64,000 bases of DNA from Burkholderiales bacterium. GTDB taxonomy: Bacteria; Pseudomonadota; Gammaproteobacteria; Burkholderiales; SG8-41. Positions within the stretch are counted from its first letter, which is position 1. Each line of letters opens with the position of its first letter. Positions 36,372 to 44,876 of this stretch are shown here, piece by piece. The position numbers and the translations under genes were made by a program. The notes beneath the pieces are model-generated. The model made no database searches and was not told the origin of the DNA. It saw only the letters and a program-made list of their open reading frames with translations. The stretch is taken from assembly GCA_030684405.1 (NCBI GenBank), contig JAUXYA010000021.1, forward strand, positions 186,001 to 250,000. The letters are read 5' to 3'.

Positions 36372-36704
36372 ATGCAAAAAGTTAGCGCAGCCCTTGTGGC
36401 ATTCAGCTTTATGTTTTTCAGTCAATCAGCATTATCAGTGGATGTTTTCGGGGCTTATGGGAGTTGCGGAGCATGGATGGACAGAACCGACAATAAAATT
36501 CAACGACTCCAAAGGGAATCCTGGGTTGATGGGTTTCTATCTGGCATGGCAGCAGGGACATTTAAAGAATTTTGGAGTAAGCCGGGCAATAAGCTTGACG
36601 ACAAATCTGTGTATTTATGGATTGATAATTATTGCAGAGCAAACCCCTTGAAAAACGTGGCGCAAGCGGCCGAGATGCTTTTCTTAGAGCACACCCGTAA
36701 ATAA
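36372..36704 (+). CDS. Hypothetical exported protein
   Basis: A 110-residue protein with a signal peptide (MQKVSAALVAFSFMFFSQSALS). The mature part has two cysteines that could form a disulfide, in YGSCGAWM and DNYCRANP, and an alternating helical pattern (WVDGFLSGMAAG, YLWIDNYCRANPL, AAEMLFLEH). The layout is reminiscent of the small periplasmic Rap1a/Tai type of immunity protein, but the similarity is only in pattern. It may be expressed with the preceding membrane protein. Confidence 0.6.
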   Translation: MQKVSAALVAFSFMFFSQSALSVDVFGAYGSCGAWMDRTDNKIQRLQRESWVDGFLSGMAAGTFKEFWSKPGNKLDDKSVYLWIDNYCRANPLKNVAQAAEMLFLEHTRK

Positions 36705-36821
36705 ACCGTCTCTCACGACAAATGCTCGCACCGAAAAAATGGACGCCATAACGTCGAATTTAGATGGAGATGTTAAATGTGCGGCATATCATTGCGCTGC
36801 CGTCAAAGCTAGACAGACACG

Positions 36822-37952
36822 ATGTTCTTCTATGTAGACGAAAGTGGCCACACTGGTTCGAATTTATTCGATCCAGAGCAGCCAGTTCTTTACTACGGGG
36901 TTCTCTCTAGCAAAGTCAACATCGACCTGCTCGGCGCAGATGGTATCGCAGCAATGTGCCGTGAAGCCGGTGTTCCCCGCCTACATGCAGCCGAACTTGG
37001 TGTCACCAGATTAGCTGCGCTGGTTCCGCGCATTCTTTATATACAGAAAAAGCTTGATCTACGGTTTGACATTTATCGAATCAAGAAGCCCGACCACGCA
37101 ATTATTTGCTTTTTCGATCAGGTGTTCGATCAAGGATTAAATCCTGCTGTTACTTGGACAGGGTATTGGACGCCGATACGATACTTATTGCTGATAAAAC
37201 TCGCCGCACTTTTCGATGAGAATCTAGCAAAAAAAGCATGGGCCGCTCGGATTGAGCATCGAGATGAAATTGCTATACCGCTATTTCAGGAAGCGTGTAA
37301 TGAGCTTCTCACCCGAGTATCAATGCTCCCCGATCACAGGTCCAGAGTGCTCATCAGCGATGCCCTTCATTGGGCGCAAGAAAACCCGAACGAAATCCAC
37401 TTCCATGCCTACTCTCCCAACATGGCGATAGACGTCTCACCCAACGTTGTTGGGTTTCAAAGTGTAATGAGCGGAATTGCAAGACGCATCCGACAGAGAG
37501 GAGGCAAAGCAAAAGAAATTGTGGTTGACCAGCAATCCCAGTTCAATCAAGCACAAAAACGCCTAGCTAAATGGTACGCGGACGCTAGGACAGTGCAGGG
37601 AATCGTCAACGGGCCGGGCTTACCGAGGCTTGATTTCCGAGACATGCCAAGCATCCAGCTTCTCATTAAAGACAGCAAAGCATCTCCGGGTCTCAGCTTA
37701 GTGGACATCTACCTATGGATTCATAGGCGGTTTTTAGAAGGTAAGCCACTTGCGCCAGAACTCCACCACATCATTTCTATCAATGCGGCTCGTACCACAA
37801 CCGATGAAATGTCACTAAACGCCATCGATAGGCGCTGGAGCCGATGGTTTGACCAGTTGCCTGATCCATCTCCAGAAGCGGTAGCCAAGGCGGCCGAACT
37901 CCACAGAGAAGAGGAAGAACATCGACTTAAAGCGGTACGAACGCTCTCGTAG
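36822..37952 (+). CDS. DUF3800 domain protein
   Basis: A 376-residue protein opening with MFFYVDESGHTG, the DUF3800 signature with the acidic pair Asp6-Glu7. A later acidic site is in KEIVVDQQSQF and ISDALHW. DUF3800 proteins have a predicted RNase H-like fold and are often found in defence islands and mobile elements, but no activity is established. The last 30 residues form a charged helix. It is the last gene of the island before attR, the usual cargo position, and is AT-rich relative to the chromosome. Confidence 0.85.
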   Translation: MFFYVDESGHTGSNLFDPEQPVLYYGVLSSKVNIDLLGADGIAAMCREAGVPRLHAAELGVTRLAALVPRILYIQKKLDLRFDIYRIKKPDHAIICFFDQVFDQGLNPAVTWTGYWTPIRYLLLIKLAALFDENLAKKAWAARIEHRDEIAIPLFQEACNELLTRVSMLPDHRSRVLISDALHWAQENPNEIHFHAYSPNMAIDVSPNVVGFQSVMSGIARRIRQRGGKAKEIVVDQQSQFNQAQKRLAKWYADARTVQGIVNGPGLPRLDFRDMPSIQLLIKDSKASPGLSLVDIYLWIHRRFLEGKPLAPELHHIISINAARTTTDEMSLNAIDRRWSRWFDQLPDPSPEAVAKAAELHREEEEHRLKAVRTLS

Positions 37953-38041
37953 CGTATAACCAGCGAGCTTTTGTACGCGGTGTTAAATACAACAAAATAT
38001 CGTCAACTCGAAACTGCGAAGTTGAGAGGCCGCGGCGTGAT

Positions 38042-38063
38042 TGGGGGCAACTCTGGGGGCAAC
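38042..38063 (+). promoter_or_regulatory. Integrase arm-type repeats, right end
   Basis: TGGGGGCAAC occurs twice, at 38042-38051 and 38054-38063, with a 12-bp period, 70-90 bp inside attR. It is the same 10-mer as at the left end, where two copies are also 12 bp apart (31571, 31583). Confidence 0.75.
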
Positions 38064-38132
38064 CGACAATGAAAGAATTGAAAAAATATAATTAAAACAA
38101 AGGCTTCCGTGGGTTTTTCGGTAGTCGCCGCC

Positions 38133-38146
38133 CCACCATTTACTAG
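38133..38146 (+). other. attR
   Basis: Second copy of CCACCATTTACTAG, preceded by GCCGCC as in the tmRNA 3' end. The chromosome resumes after it with the terminator hairpin that would originally have followed ssrA. Confidence 0.85.
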
Positions 38147-38148
38147 CA

Positions 38149-38175
38149 CGCTGCCCTTGGGCAGCGTTTCTTTTT
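38149..38175 (+). terminator. Original ssrA terminator, displaced by the island
   Basis: CGCTGCCC-TT-GGGCAGCG followed by TTTCTTTTT. In the uninserted chromosome it would lie 13 bp after the tmRNA CCA-ATTTACTAG. No plus-strand gene now precedes it except the island. Confidence 0.85.
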
Positions 38176-38194
38176 CGCGCAGCCTCCTGTCCGT

Positions 38195-38554
38195 TCAGGC
38201 CACCGCAGCTTGCGCCGCCGTCACCACGATCTCGATGCGCCAACCCGGATTCGACAGCGCGGCCTGCACCGTTGCCCGTGGCGGCGCCGTGCCCGGTATC
38301 ACCCAGGCATCCCAAACTTCATTCATCGCGCCGATGTCCTTGATGTCGGCCAGATAGATCTTCGCACGCAGGATGAGGCCTTTGTGGCTGCCCGCCTCCG
38401 CCAGTCGTTGGTCGACCTGGGCGAGCACGTCAACAGTCTGACTGCGGATGTCCTTCGCCTCACATTCCGGCACCATGCCCGCGAGATAAACTACACCATT
38501 GAAAATGGCGGCCTCGCTGTAACGCGCCGCGACATGCAGTCTTTGCAGTCCCAT
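38195..38554 (-). CDS. RidA family protein
   Basis: A 119-residue member of the Rid/YjgF/YER057c family. The segments FNGVVYLAGMVPE, QVDQRLAEAG and RATVQAAL are the family pattern; RATVQA holds the arginine that binds the 2-aminoacrylate intermediate in RidA. It may deaminate reactive enamine/imine metabolites. The ATG at 38554 has GGAG upstream; a GTG precedes it. It lies just outside attR and is divergent from nothing, following the BCCT gene's 3' end. Confidence 0.85.
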   Translation of the reverse strand: MGLQRLHVAARYSEAAIFNGVVYLAGMVPECEAKDIRSQTVDVLAQVDQRLAEAGSHKGLILRAKIYLADIKDIGAMNEVWDAWVIPGTAPPRATVQAALSNPGWRIEIVVTAAQAAVA

Positions 38555-38593
38555 CACTGTTCTCCGGAAATTGAATAAGCGTTCAAGTAAAAA

Positions 38594-40144
38594 TCATTGC
38601 ACCGGCGGCTGCCCCTGCATCACCGGCAGCGGCTCGACCCGCAAGAGTCTGACCAGCGCTACCATCAGCAGGATCAGCAGGCCGGTAAATGGCAGTGCCG
38701 CGACCAGCGACGCTGTTTGCAGTGAAGCCAGGCCACCCGCCGCAAGCAGCACGCCAGCGATCAGCGACATCATCGCTCCCCAGAACACCTTCAGCGACTG
38801 CCGGGGATCCGGATTGCCTCCGGACACCATGCCCGCGAGGATGTAGGTCGCAGAGTCGGCTGACGTCACCAAAAAAGTGAAAATCAGCAGGATCGACAAA
38901 ATGGACAGCAAATCGCCCATTGGCAAGTGCCGGTAAAGCGTGAACAGCGCCAGCGCGACGTCCTTGTCCACCACCGCCGCAATGCCCGCCGCATGCAGCA
39001 GGTCTTCGTGGAGCGCCATACCGCCGAAAGTCCCGATCCAGGCGCAGGCGATCATCGGCGGTACGATCAGCACGCCAAAAATGAACTCGCGTATGGTGCG
39101 GCCACGGGACACTCTGGCGACGAACGCACCAACGAAAGGCGACCAGGCAATGGCCCAGGCCCAATAGAAAATTGTCCAGTCGCGCACCCAGGTACCTCCG
39201 CGGTACGGCGTCAACCGCAGGCTGTATTCGACAAAGTGGCTCAGATAGTCGCCAAGCCCCAGCGTGAAAGCATTGAGGATGAACACCGTAGGGCCGGCCA
39301 CAAACACGAAAGCCAGCAACAGGAGACATAGCCCGAGATTGAAGTTGCTCAGCCAGCGGATGCCGCGATGCAGTCCGGTCGTTGACGACAGCATGTAGAC
39401 CGCAAACATCACGGCGATGACCAGCAACTGCAGCTTGAGGGAACCCGCCCATCCCATCACCGACTGCAGGCCGCCGCTGATCTGCAGCACCCCGAGGCCG
39501 AGCGAGGTCGCAACGCCCATCACCGTGGCCACTACGGCCAGCACATCCACGGCGGTCCGGATTCCCGGGCGTTTACCGACTACCGGCTCCAGCGCCGTCG
39601 ACACCAGGCCGTCGCGCCCCTTGCGGAATTGCATATAACCAATGCCAAGCCCCGCCAGCGCAAACACCGACCACTGGCTGACGCCCCAGTGAAAGAAGGA
39701 ATACCCCATTGCCACCCGCGCCGCCGGTGCGGATTGCGGCTCCAGACTCTGGAACGGTGGCGTAAAAAAATGGCTCATCGGCTCCGCCACGCCCCAGAAC
39801 ACCAAACCTGCCCCAAACCCGGCGGAATACAGCATGGCGATCCAGGTGAAGAAGGGAAATTCGGGACGGCTGCCTTCCGGGCCGAGGCGAATGCTGCCGA
39901 AACGGCTGACGGCCAGTCCGAACAGGAACACGACGATGGCAAATACGGTCAGCAGGTAAAACCAGCCGAAATTGGTCGTGGTGAACAACAAAAGATTTTT
40001 GGCCAGGCGTTCAAACTCCGCCGGCATCAGCGCGCCGACTCCCGCCAGCAGCAAAACGATCACGGCGGATATCACCATGACCGGATGCATCAGAACACCA
40101 GGTTGATTTCCCTGCATGACATGTTCCCGATCAACAACCGACAT
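38594..40144 (-). CDS. BCCT family transporter (betaine/choline/carnitine type)
   Basis: A 516-residue inner-membrane transporter with about 12 transmembrane segments. The BCCT signature tryptophan-rich region is WTIFYWAWAIAWSPFVGAFVARVSRGRTIREF, and GFGAGLVFWGVAEPMSHF is the first family motif. Members import betaine, choline, carnitine or ectoine with sodium or protons, often as osmoprotectants. The C-terminal tail is short, lacking the long osmosensory extension of BetP/BetT. It lies 3.4 kb from ectABCD but is not in that operon. The ATG at 40117 is a possible shorter start. Confidence 0.9.
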   Translation of the reverse strand: MSVVDREHVMQGNQPGVLMHPVMVISAVIVLLLAGVGALMPAEFERLAKNLLLFTTTNFGWFYLLTVFAIVVFLFGLAVSRFGSIRLGPEGSRPEFPFFTWIAMLYSAGFGAGLVFWGVAEPMSHFFTPPFQSLEPQSAPAARVAMGYSFFHWGVSQWSVFALAGLGIGYMQFRKGRDGLVSTALEPVVGKRPGIRTAVDVLAVVATVMGVATSLGLGVLQISGGLQSVMGWAGSLKLQLLVIAVMFAVYMLSSTTGLHRGIRWLSNFNLGLCLLLLAFVFVAGPTVFILNAFTLGLGDYLSHFVEYSLRLTPYRGGTWVRDWTIFYWAWAIAWSPFVGAFVARVSRGRTIREFIFGVLIVPPMIACAWIGTFGGMALHEDLLHAAGIAAVVDKDVALALFTLYRHLPMGDLLSILSILLIFTFLVTSADSATYILAGMVSGGNPDPRQSLKVFWGAMMSLIAGVLLAAGGLASLQTASLVAALPFTGLLILLMVALVRLLRVEPLPVMQGQPPVQ

Positions 40145-40326
40145 TCCGTATTAACCGGTGATGCCGGCACAGGTCAAGCATCCAATGCCTGAGGCTATAC
40201 CGCCAAATCAGGGAATCCGCGGACGATCCTGTGGAAACTCAATCCACCAGCGCGGTAATGTTGACCACCGGCACCTTCCAGGCTGCGCGGCAGCGTACCT
40301 GCGGTGCATGTGTTCTAATCCCGGCC

Positions 40327-41169
40327 ATGCTTTCTTACCGCCACCAGTTTCACGCCGGCAATGTCGCGGACGTTTTCAAGCACGCGATGCTGACGCGCCT
40401 GCTGCTTGCACTGGCAAAGAAGGACAAGCCTTTCTGCGTGCTCGATACCCACGCCGGCGTCGGCCTCTACGATCTCTCCCATCCCTGGTCACAGAAGACG
40501 GAAGAATGGCGTTCGGGCATCGCACGCATCTGGGGGCGCAAGGATGTGCCGGAATCGCTGGTGCCGTATCTGGAAGCGATACGAGCCGACAATCCCGATG
40601 GCCAGCTGCGGCGCTATCCCGGATCGCCGCGCATCGCCCGCCGCCTGATGCGCGACACCGACCGGTTGGTGCTTTGCGAATTGAACAAAGATGATTGCGC
40701 GGCGCTGAAAGAGCTGTTCGCCGGCGTGCGCCACACTGCCATCCACAATAAGGATGGCTTCCAGTCACTGCGCGCATTTCTGCCGCCGCAGGAACGGCGC
40801 GGACTGACCTTTATCGATGCGGCTTTTGACCAGGCCGACGAGTTCGGGCGCGTAGTCCGCGCAGCAAAAGAGGCTTACTCGCGCTTCGCCACCGGGATGA
40901 CTGCCATCTGGTACCCGCTGATGGCGCCATCCGCGATGGACGCGTTTGCGCGCAGCCTGCGCGCGGCCGGCCTGCCAAAAACCCTGCAACTGGAACTGAC
41001 GGTGCACCCCGAAAACTGGACGGAACACATCCGCGGCAGCGGGATGATCGTCGTCAATCCGCCCTTCGGCCTGGACCGGGAAGCACCACCCCTGCTCGAC
41101 TGGCTGTGGCAGGCACTATCGCCTGAAAAGGCCGGCGGTACACGTTGCGAATGGCTGGTGCGGGAGTAA
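40327..41169 (+). CDS. rlmJ: 23S rRNA (adenine(2030)-N6)-methyltransferase
   Basis: A 280-residue SAM-dependent methyltransferase (DUF519/RlmJ). The N-terminal motif MLSYRHQFHAGNVADVFKHAMLT is diagnostic, VLDTHAGVGLYDL is the SAM region, and the catalytic NPPF appears as VVNPPFGLD. It methylates A2030 of 23S rRNA. The frame is open upstream to 40231, but the ATG at 40327 gives the family start. Confidence 0.93.
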   Translation: MLSYRHQFHAGNVADVFKHAMLTRLLLALAKKDKPFCVLDTHAGVGLYDLSHPWSQKTEEWRSGIARIWGRKDVPESLVPYLEAIRADNPDGQLRRYPGSPRIARRLMRDTDRLVLCELNKDDCAALKELFAGVRHTAIHNKDGFQSLRAFLPPQERRGLTFIDAAFDQADEFGRVVRAAKEAYSRFATGMTAIWYPLMAPSAMDAFARSLRAAGLPKTLQLELTVHPENWTEHIRGSGMIVVNPPFGLDREAPPLLDWLWQALSPEKAGGTRCEWLVRE

Positions 41170-41182
41170 AACCCCGCAATAA

Positions 41183-41210
41183 AAAACGCCGCGGAGAACC
41201 GCAGCGTTTT
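41183..41210. terminator. Bidirectional terminator between rlmJ and efp
   Basis: AAAACGC-C-GCGG-AGAA-CCGC-A-GCGTTTT: stem with a single mismatch, A-tract on one side and T-tract on the other, between convergent genes. Confidence 0.85.
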
Positions 41211-41230
41211 CGTGACCATGCGAAAGGAAG

Positions 41231-41791
41231 TCAGCCCTTGGTGCGGCTGCGATATTCGCCCGTTCGAGTATCTATTTCGATCTTGTCGCCAGTGGCGCAG
41301 AACAGCGGCACCGGAATTTCGAAGCCAGTGGCCAGTTTGGCCGGCTTCAACACCTTGCCCGAGGTGTCTCCACGCACCGCCGGTTCCGTATAGATGATTT
41401 CACGCACCAGCGTCTGCGGGATTTCGATCGAAATCGGCCGCCCTTCGTAGAGCGTGACCTCGCACTCCATGCCGTCTTCAAGGTAGTTGAGCGCATCGCC
41501 CATGTTTTCCTTGTCGACTTCGAATTGGTTGAACTCCGCATCCATGAACACATACGAAGGATCAGCGTAGTAGGAATAAGTGACTTCCTTGCGTTCGAGC
41601 ATCACCATGTCGAACTTCTCGTCGGCGCGATAAACCGTTTCCGTGCCACCGTTCGACAGCAGGTTCTTCAGCTTCATTTTGACCACCGACGCGTTGCGGC
41701 CGGACTTGCTGAATTCGGCTTTCAGCACGACCATCGGGTCCTTGCCGACCATGATCACGTTGCCCGCGCGGATTTCCTGAGCGATTTTCAT
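41231..41791 (-). CDS. efp: Elongation factor P
   Basis: A 186-residue three-domain translation factor that relieves ribosome stalling at polyproline. The loop at the tip of domain I reads [10 protein letters not shown] with arginine at position 32, the residue rhamnosylated by EarP in this EF-P subgroup. Lysine-type EF-P would have Lys at this place. It is 36 bp downstream of earP. Confidence 0.96.
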   Translation of the reverse strand: MKIAQEIRAGNVIMVGKDPMVVLKAEFSKSGRNASVVKMKLKNLLSNGGTETVYRADEKFDMVMLERKEVTYSYYADPSYVFMDAEFNQFEVDKENMGDALNYLEDGMECEVTLYEGRPISIEIPQTLVREIIYTEPAVRGDTSGKVLKPAKLATGFEIPVPLFCATGDKIEIDTRTGEYRSRTKG

Positions 41792-41827
41792 AAACCTGCA
41801 CCCTTGATTGACCGGAGTAAAAAGGCG

Positions 41828-42976
41828 CTATTTTACCTTGCGGCGCGCAAATTCCACCAGTTGAGCAGCCAGTTCGCCGCCATCGGCCAGTCTTGTCGTC
41901 CATTCCCGTGCATGTCCGGCAAGGTCGGCCACCTCGGAGCGGAAATCGTGCCATGCCGGCGCCAAATCAACAGAACCTTCATTCCAGCCGCGCCAGAAGC
42001 CGCGCAGCGCATCGACCGCCGGAGAAGCCAGTTCGCTGCAGTATCGCGCGAGGAATGCAGCCATCTTGCGCTGGTGGGCGCCGTCGTCCTGACGGTACGG
42101 TTGCCAGACCAGGGGCTTTCCCGCCCATTGCGCGCGCACGAAGGAATCCTCGCCGCGGACAAAATTGAAATCGCAGGCCCACAGCAACTCGTCGTATTGT
42201 TCCTGCGGCAAAAAAGGCAGCGCGCGCACCTCGAGCGCGCCGCGCCGCCAGGGTCCCTGTCCGGTGCGGGCTTCGGCACCCAGCCAAGACCGGACTATGG
42301 CAAGCAGCGGTCCCTCGGGCACAGCCAGCACCAGCGGCCGGGCATCGGCAGCCATCGCTGACAGCAGTGCCGCGACGGGCGCATCGGCGTAGGCAAAGAG
42401 CGAAGCCGCCGATACCTGTGGCGCATCAAACCCCAGTTCATTCCAGAAAGCATCACGTGCTGCAGTGTCGAAATTGTCACGTCGTGGCAGAAGATCGGCT
42501 TCACGCAAAAGGCCGCCGGTCAATGGAGTGAAACCGGGAAAGAAAAAATAGCGCGGCAGCGCCAGTTGCGGATGCGGCGAGGACAGTCCATGGTGGCTGT
42601 CCACCCAGTCCTCGGCGCTGAGGTACTCGAGGATGATCCACAGCGGCGGACGTGCGGTTTGCGCCATCCGCGCAACCCATTCTTCAGGCAGTCCGCAACC
42701 GAAAGCCTCGATGATCACCGCCGCCTCAGGTTCCGGCAGCCCGGCCTGGGGCCAGCGGCAGACCGTGATGCCCGCGCAGGACTGGACACTTGCCTCGGGA
42801 TCCAGTCCCGGATGCAGTTCCTGCAGCGTTTTCAGATCATCGATCCACAGCCGTACCGGAAGATCGTGCTCCTGCCTCAGGAGGCGCGCCAGGCGCCAGC
42901 ACACCCCGGCATCGCCGAAATTGTCGACGACGCGACAAAAGATGTCCCAGATTTGCGGAGTGCCCGATCGAGTCAT
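41828..42976 (-). CDS. earP: EF-P arginine-32 rhamnosyltransferase
   Basis: A 382-residue GT-B glycosyltransferase (formerly DUF2331) using dTDP-L-rhamnose to inverting-glycosylate Arg32 of EF-P. WDIFCRVVDNFGDAGVCWRLARLL contains the two essential aspartates, and FVRGEDSFVRAQWAGKPLVWQPYRQ is the nucleotide-sugar motif. Directly upstream of efp on the same strand, the characteristic arrangement. Confidence 0.95.
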   Translation of the reverse strand: MTRSGTPQIWDIFCRVVDNFGDAGVCWRLARLLRQEHDLPVRLWIDDLKTLQELHPGLDPEASVQSCAGITVCRWPQAGLPEPEAAVIIEAFGCGLPEEWVARMAQTARPPLWIILEYLSAEDWVDSHHGLSSPHPQLALPRYFFFPGFTPLTGGLLREADLLPRRDNFDTAARDAFWNELGFDAPQVSAASLFAYADAPVAALLSAMAADARPLVLAVPEGPLLAIVRSWLGAEARTGQGPWRRGALEVRALPFLPQEQYDELLWACDFNFVRGEDSFVRAQWAGKPLVWQPYRQDDGAHQRKMAAFLARYCSELASPAVDALRGFWRGWNEGSVDLAPAWHDFRSEVADLAGHAREWTTRLADGGELAAQLVEFARRKVK

Positions 42977-43010
42977 GGTCGCGAGGATTATGCGGCGGAC
43001 GCAGGACGAA

Positions 43011-43037
43011 AAAAAACCGGGCTTGCGCCCGGTTTTT
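43011..43037. terminator. Terminator after the cold-shock gene
   Basis: A-run, CCGGGC-TTGC-GCCCGG, T-run; works in both directions and separates the cold-shock gene from earP. Confidence 0.9.
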
Positions 43038-43054
43038 CTGCAGCTTGATCCGGC

Positions 43055-43261
43055 TTAGGCAGCCTGGATGTTGCTCGCTTGTTGCTTGCCCTTGTTGCCG
43101 GCGGTGATGTCAAACGTCACCTTCTGGCCTTCTTTCAGGGTTTTGAAGCCGTTCATGTTGATGCCCGAGAAATGGGCAAACAGGTCTTCGCCACCGCCGT
43201 CCGGGGTGATGAAGCCAAAACCTTTTGCGTCGTTGAACCACTTAACAGTACCGGTTGCCAT
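43055..43261 (-). CDS. cspA: Cold-shock protein (CspA family)
   Basis: A 68-residue single-OB-fold RNA chaperone. RNP1 is KGFGFI and RNP2 is [39 protein letters not shown] is the usual start. A sequence of about 200 bp upstream lacks genes and could hold a long 5' leader of the type that regulates csp mRNA. Confidence 0.95.
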   Translation of the reverse strand: MATGTVKWFNDAKGFGFITPDGGGEDLFAHFSGINMNGFKTLKEGQKVTFDITAGNKGKQQASNIQAA

Positions 43262-43471
43262 GATATGTATTTCCTTTTGAGGTTAGTAATTTCCGGCTTG
43301 CGCCGAGTATCGTATTTAAATCTCACAGCCCCAAAAGTACGTACACCACAACAACGAACGCGGGAACCGCTAACTTTCAAGTACTTAGAAACCAAACACG
43401 CGTCGCCGTTATACGGAATGCTTGCTTCAACGTCAAGAGGAGTTTGCAAGGTATTTGAGGGTAAAAAATAA

Positions 43472-43494
43472 TATCAATAAAATCAATTAGTTAT
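43472..43494 (+). promoter_or_regulatory. AT-rich 23-bp element with exact IHF core
   Basis: TATCAATAAAATCAA followed by TTAGTTAT, in the 294-bp gap between the cold-shock gene and ectD. AATCAA-TTAG-TTA matches WATCAANNNNTTR exactly with an A-tract upstream. Confidence 0.55.
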
Positions 43495-43555
43495 ATAAAT
43501 AGCAGCTCGCGCAAACCTGCTCTTCTCGATTCACTTTCATGCACACCTGATCCGC

Positions 43556-44461
43556 TTAAAGTCGTTGCAGTGGCTCGACCCCATCCCGGCAGGCGATGAA
43601 TTCCGGGCGTGGCTGCAGGCCACCGCGCGGGCTGCCCAACCGGTTAGCGATGCTGTTGTAGACGAAGAACAGGTTGGCGCGCGGGAATGGGGAAATATTG
43701 CTGTTCGAGCCGTGCATGGTGTTGCAATCGAAGAACAGCACCGATCCTGCCGCTCCCTTGATCGACTGCAGGCCGCCCCGCTGCACCAGGAAACCCAGAC
43801 TGGTGGGATCCGGCACACCGTAATCCTGCTTGCGCAGAGACTGCTTGTAATGATCCTGCGGCGTCTGGCCGACGCAGGAGATGTATTGCATGTGAGACCC
43901 CGGCACCAGCATCAATGGACCATTGAACTCGTTGTTTTCGGTCAGCAGCACCACGCAACTCAGCGCGCGCATGCGCGGCATTCCGTCCTCGATATGCCAG
44001 GTCTCGAAATCCGAATGCCAGTAAAACTCCTTGCCGGCGAAACCGGGTTTGAGATTGACGCGCGACTGGTGGATGTATACCTCGCTGCCGAGAATCTGCC
44101 GTGCCACGTCGAGCAGGCGCCCATCGCGCATCAGCCGCTCGAACACCGCACTCAGCCCATGCACCCGGAATACCGATCGCACATCCTCGCTGCCCGGCTC
44201 CAGCACCGCCTCAGGCAGTCCGCGCCGACCGCTGGACGCGGCAAGCTGCCGCGCTTCGCGCAGCAGATCTTCGGTCTCGCTCTCCGGCAGCAGCCCGCGC
44301 AACTGGATAAAACCGTTCTTGCGATAGCTGCGCAGTTGGTGCTCGGACAGCGCGAACTCACCCTTTTCGTACGGACCTGGATGGACCACAGGATCCTGGC
44401 GCAGGATGATTGCCGCCTCGTTGTCGGTGCGGGATTGATAGATATCGGATACCAGTACCAT
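43556..44461 (-). CDS. ectD: Ectoine hydroxylase
   Basis: A 301-residue Fe(II)/2-oxoglutarate dioxygenase converting ectoine to 5-hydroxyectoine. Iron ligands are His and Asp in YWHSDFETWHIEDG and the distal His in NTMHGSNSNIS. The 2-oxoglutarate arginine is in YNSIANR. The EctD signature near the active site (FETWHIEDGMPRMRALS) distinguishes it from other PhyH proteins. AGAGGAG precedes the ATG at 44461. It is last in ectABCD. Confidence 0.95.
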   Translation of the reverse strand: MVLVSDIYQSRTDNEAAIILRQDPVVHPGPYEKGEFALSEHQLRSYRKNGFIQLRGLLPESETEDLLREARQLAASSGRRGLPEAVLEPGSEDVRSVFRVHGLSAVFERLMRDGRLLDVARQILGSEVYIHQSRVNLKPGFAGKEFYWHSDFETWHIEDGMPRMRALSCVVLLTENNEFNGPLMLVPGSHMQYISCVGQTPQDHYKQSLRKQDYGVPDPTSLGFLVQRGGLQSIKGAAGSVLFFDCNTMHGSNSNISPFPRANLFFVYNSIANRLGSPRGGLQPRPEFIACRDGVEPLQRL

Positions 44462-44483
44462 GGACGTACTCCTCTGTTCGGGG

Positions 44484-44876
44484 TCAGGCGGTTTCCGCCA
44501 GCAGCGGATAGACGCCCTCCTCGTCATGCACCTCGCGACCGGTGAGTGGCGGGTTGAATACGCAGACAAGCTTCAGTTCGCGGTGTGCGCGCAGGTAATG
44601 TTCGTCATGCCGGTCGAGGGCGTACATCACACCCGGCCGGATCGCATGCTTCCTGCCGTCAGCTACGGTCTCAATCTCGCCCTCGCCCGCCACGCAGAAC
44701 ACGGCTTCCAGGTGATTGCGGTAGTGAATGTGGGTCTCGGTACCTGCGAAGATGGTGGTCTCGTGGAAAGAGAATCCCATACCGTCGCGCGCCAGCAGCA
44801 GGCGGCGGCTGACCCAGTTGGGGGCAGCAACCTCTTCCGCCGTGCCACGGATGTCGTCGATATTGCGGACGATCAT
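44484..44876 (-). CDS. ectC: L-ectoine synthase
   Basis: A 130-residue cupin that cyclises N-gamma-acetyl-diaminobutyrate to ectoine. [16 protein letters not shown] is the typical start and [19 protein letters not shown] holds the metal-binding residues. It overlaps ectB by 4 bp. Confidence 0.96.
   Translation of the reverse strand: MIVRNIDDIRGTAEEVAAPNWVSRRLLLARDGMGFSFHETTIFAGTETHIHYRNHLEAVFCVAGEGEIETVADGRKHAIRPGVMYALDRHDEHYLRAHRELKLVCVFNPPLTGREVHDEEGVYPLLAETA

Larger units (their letters stand above)
31452..38146. mobile_element. 6.7-kb integrative island in ssrA
   Basis: The segment lies between the direct repeats CCACCATTTACTAG at the 3' end of tmRNA and before 38147. It begins with a tyrosine integrase reading away from ssrA, then small phage-type regulators (AlpA, HTH), a replication-organiser-like protein, conserved mobile-element proteins of unknown function and variable cargo. 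Base composition drops to clearly AT-rich in several genes (32.8-33.7 and 35.8-37.9 kb) compared with the chromosome. There are no structural phage, conjugation or transposase genes, so it is a satellite- or IME-like element that would depend on others for spread. Confidence 0.9.

Noticed and set aside
37983..38315. Minus-strand frame across attR
   Set aside because: It crosses the island boundary, the ssrA terminator and the RidA gene; no family similarity.
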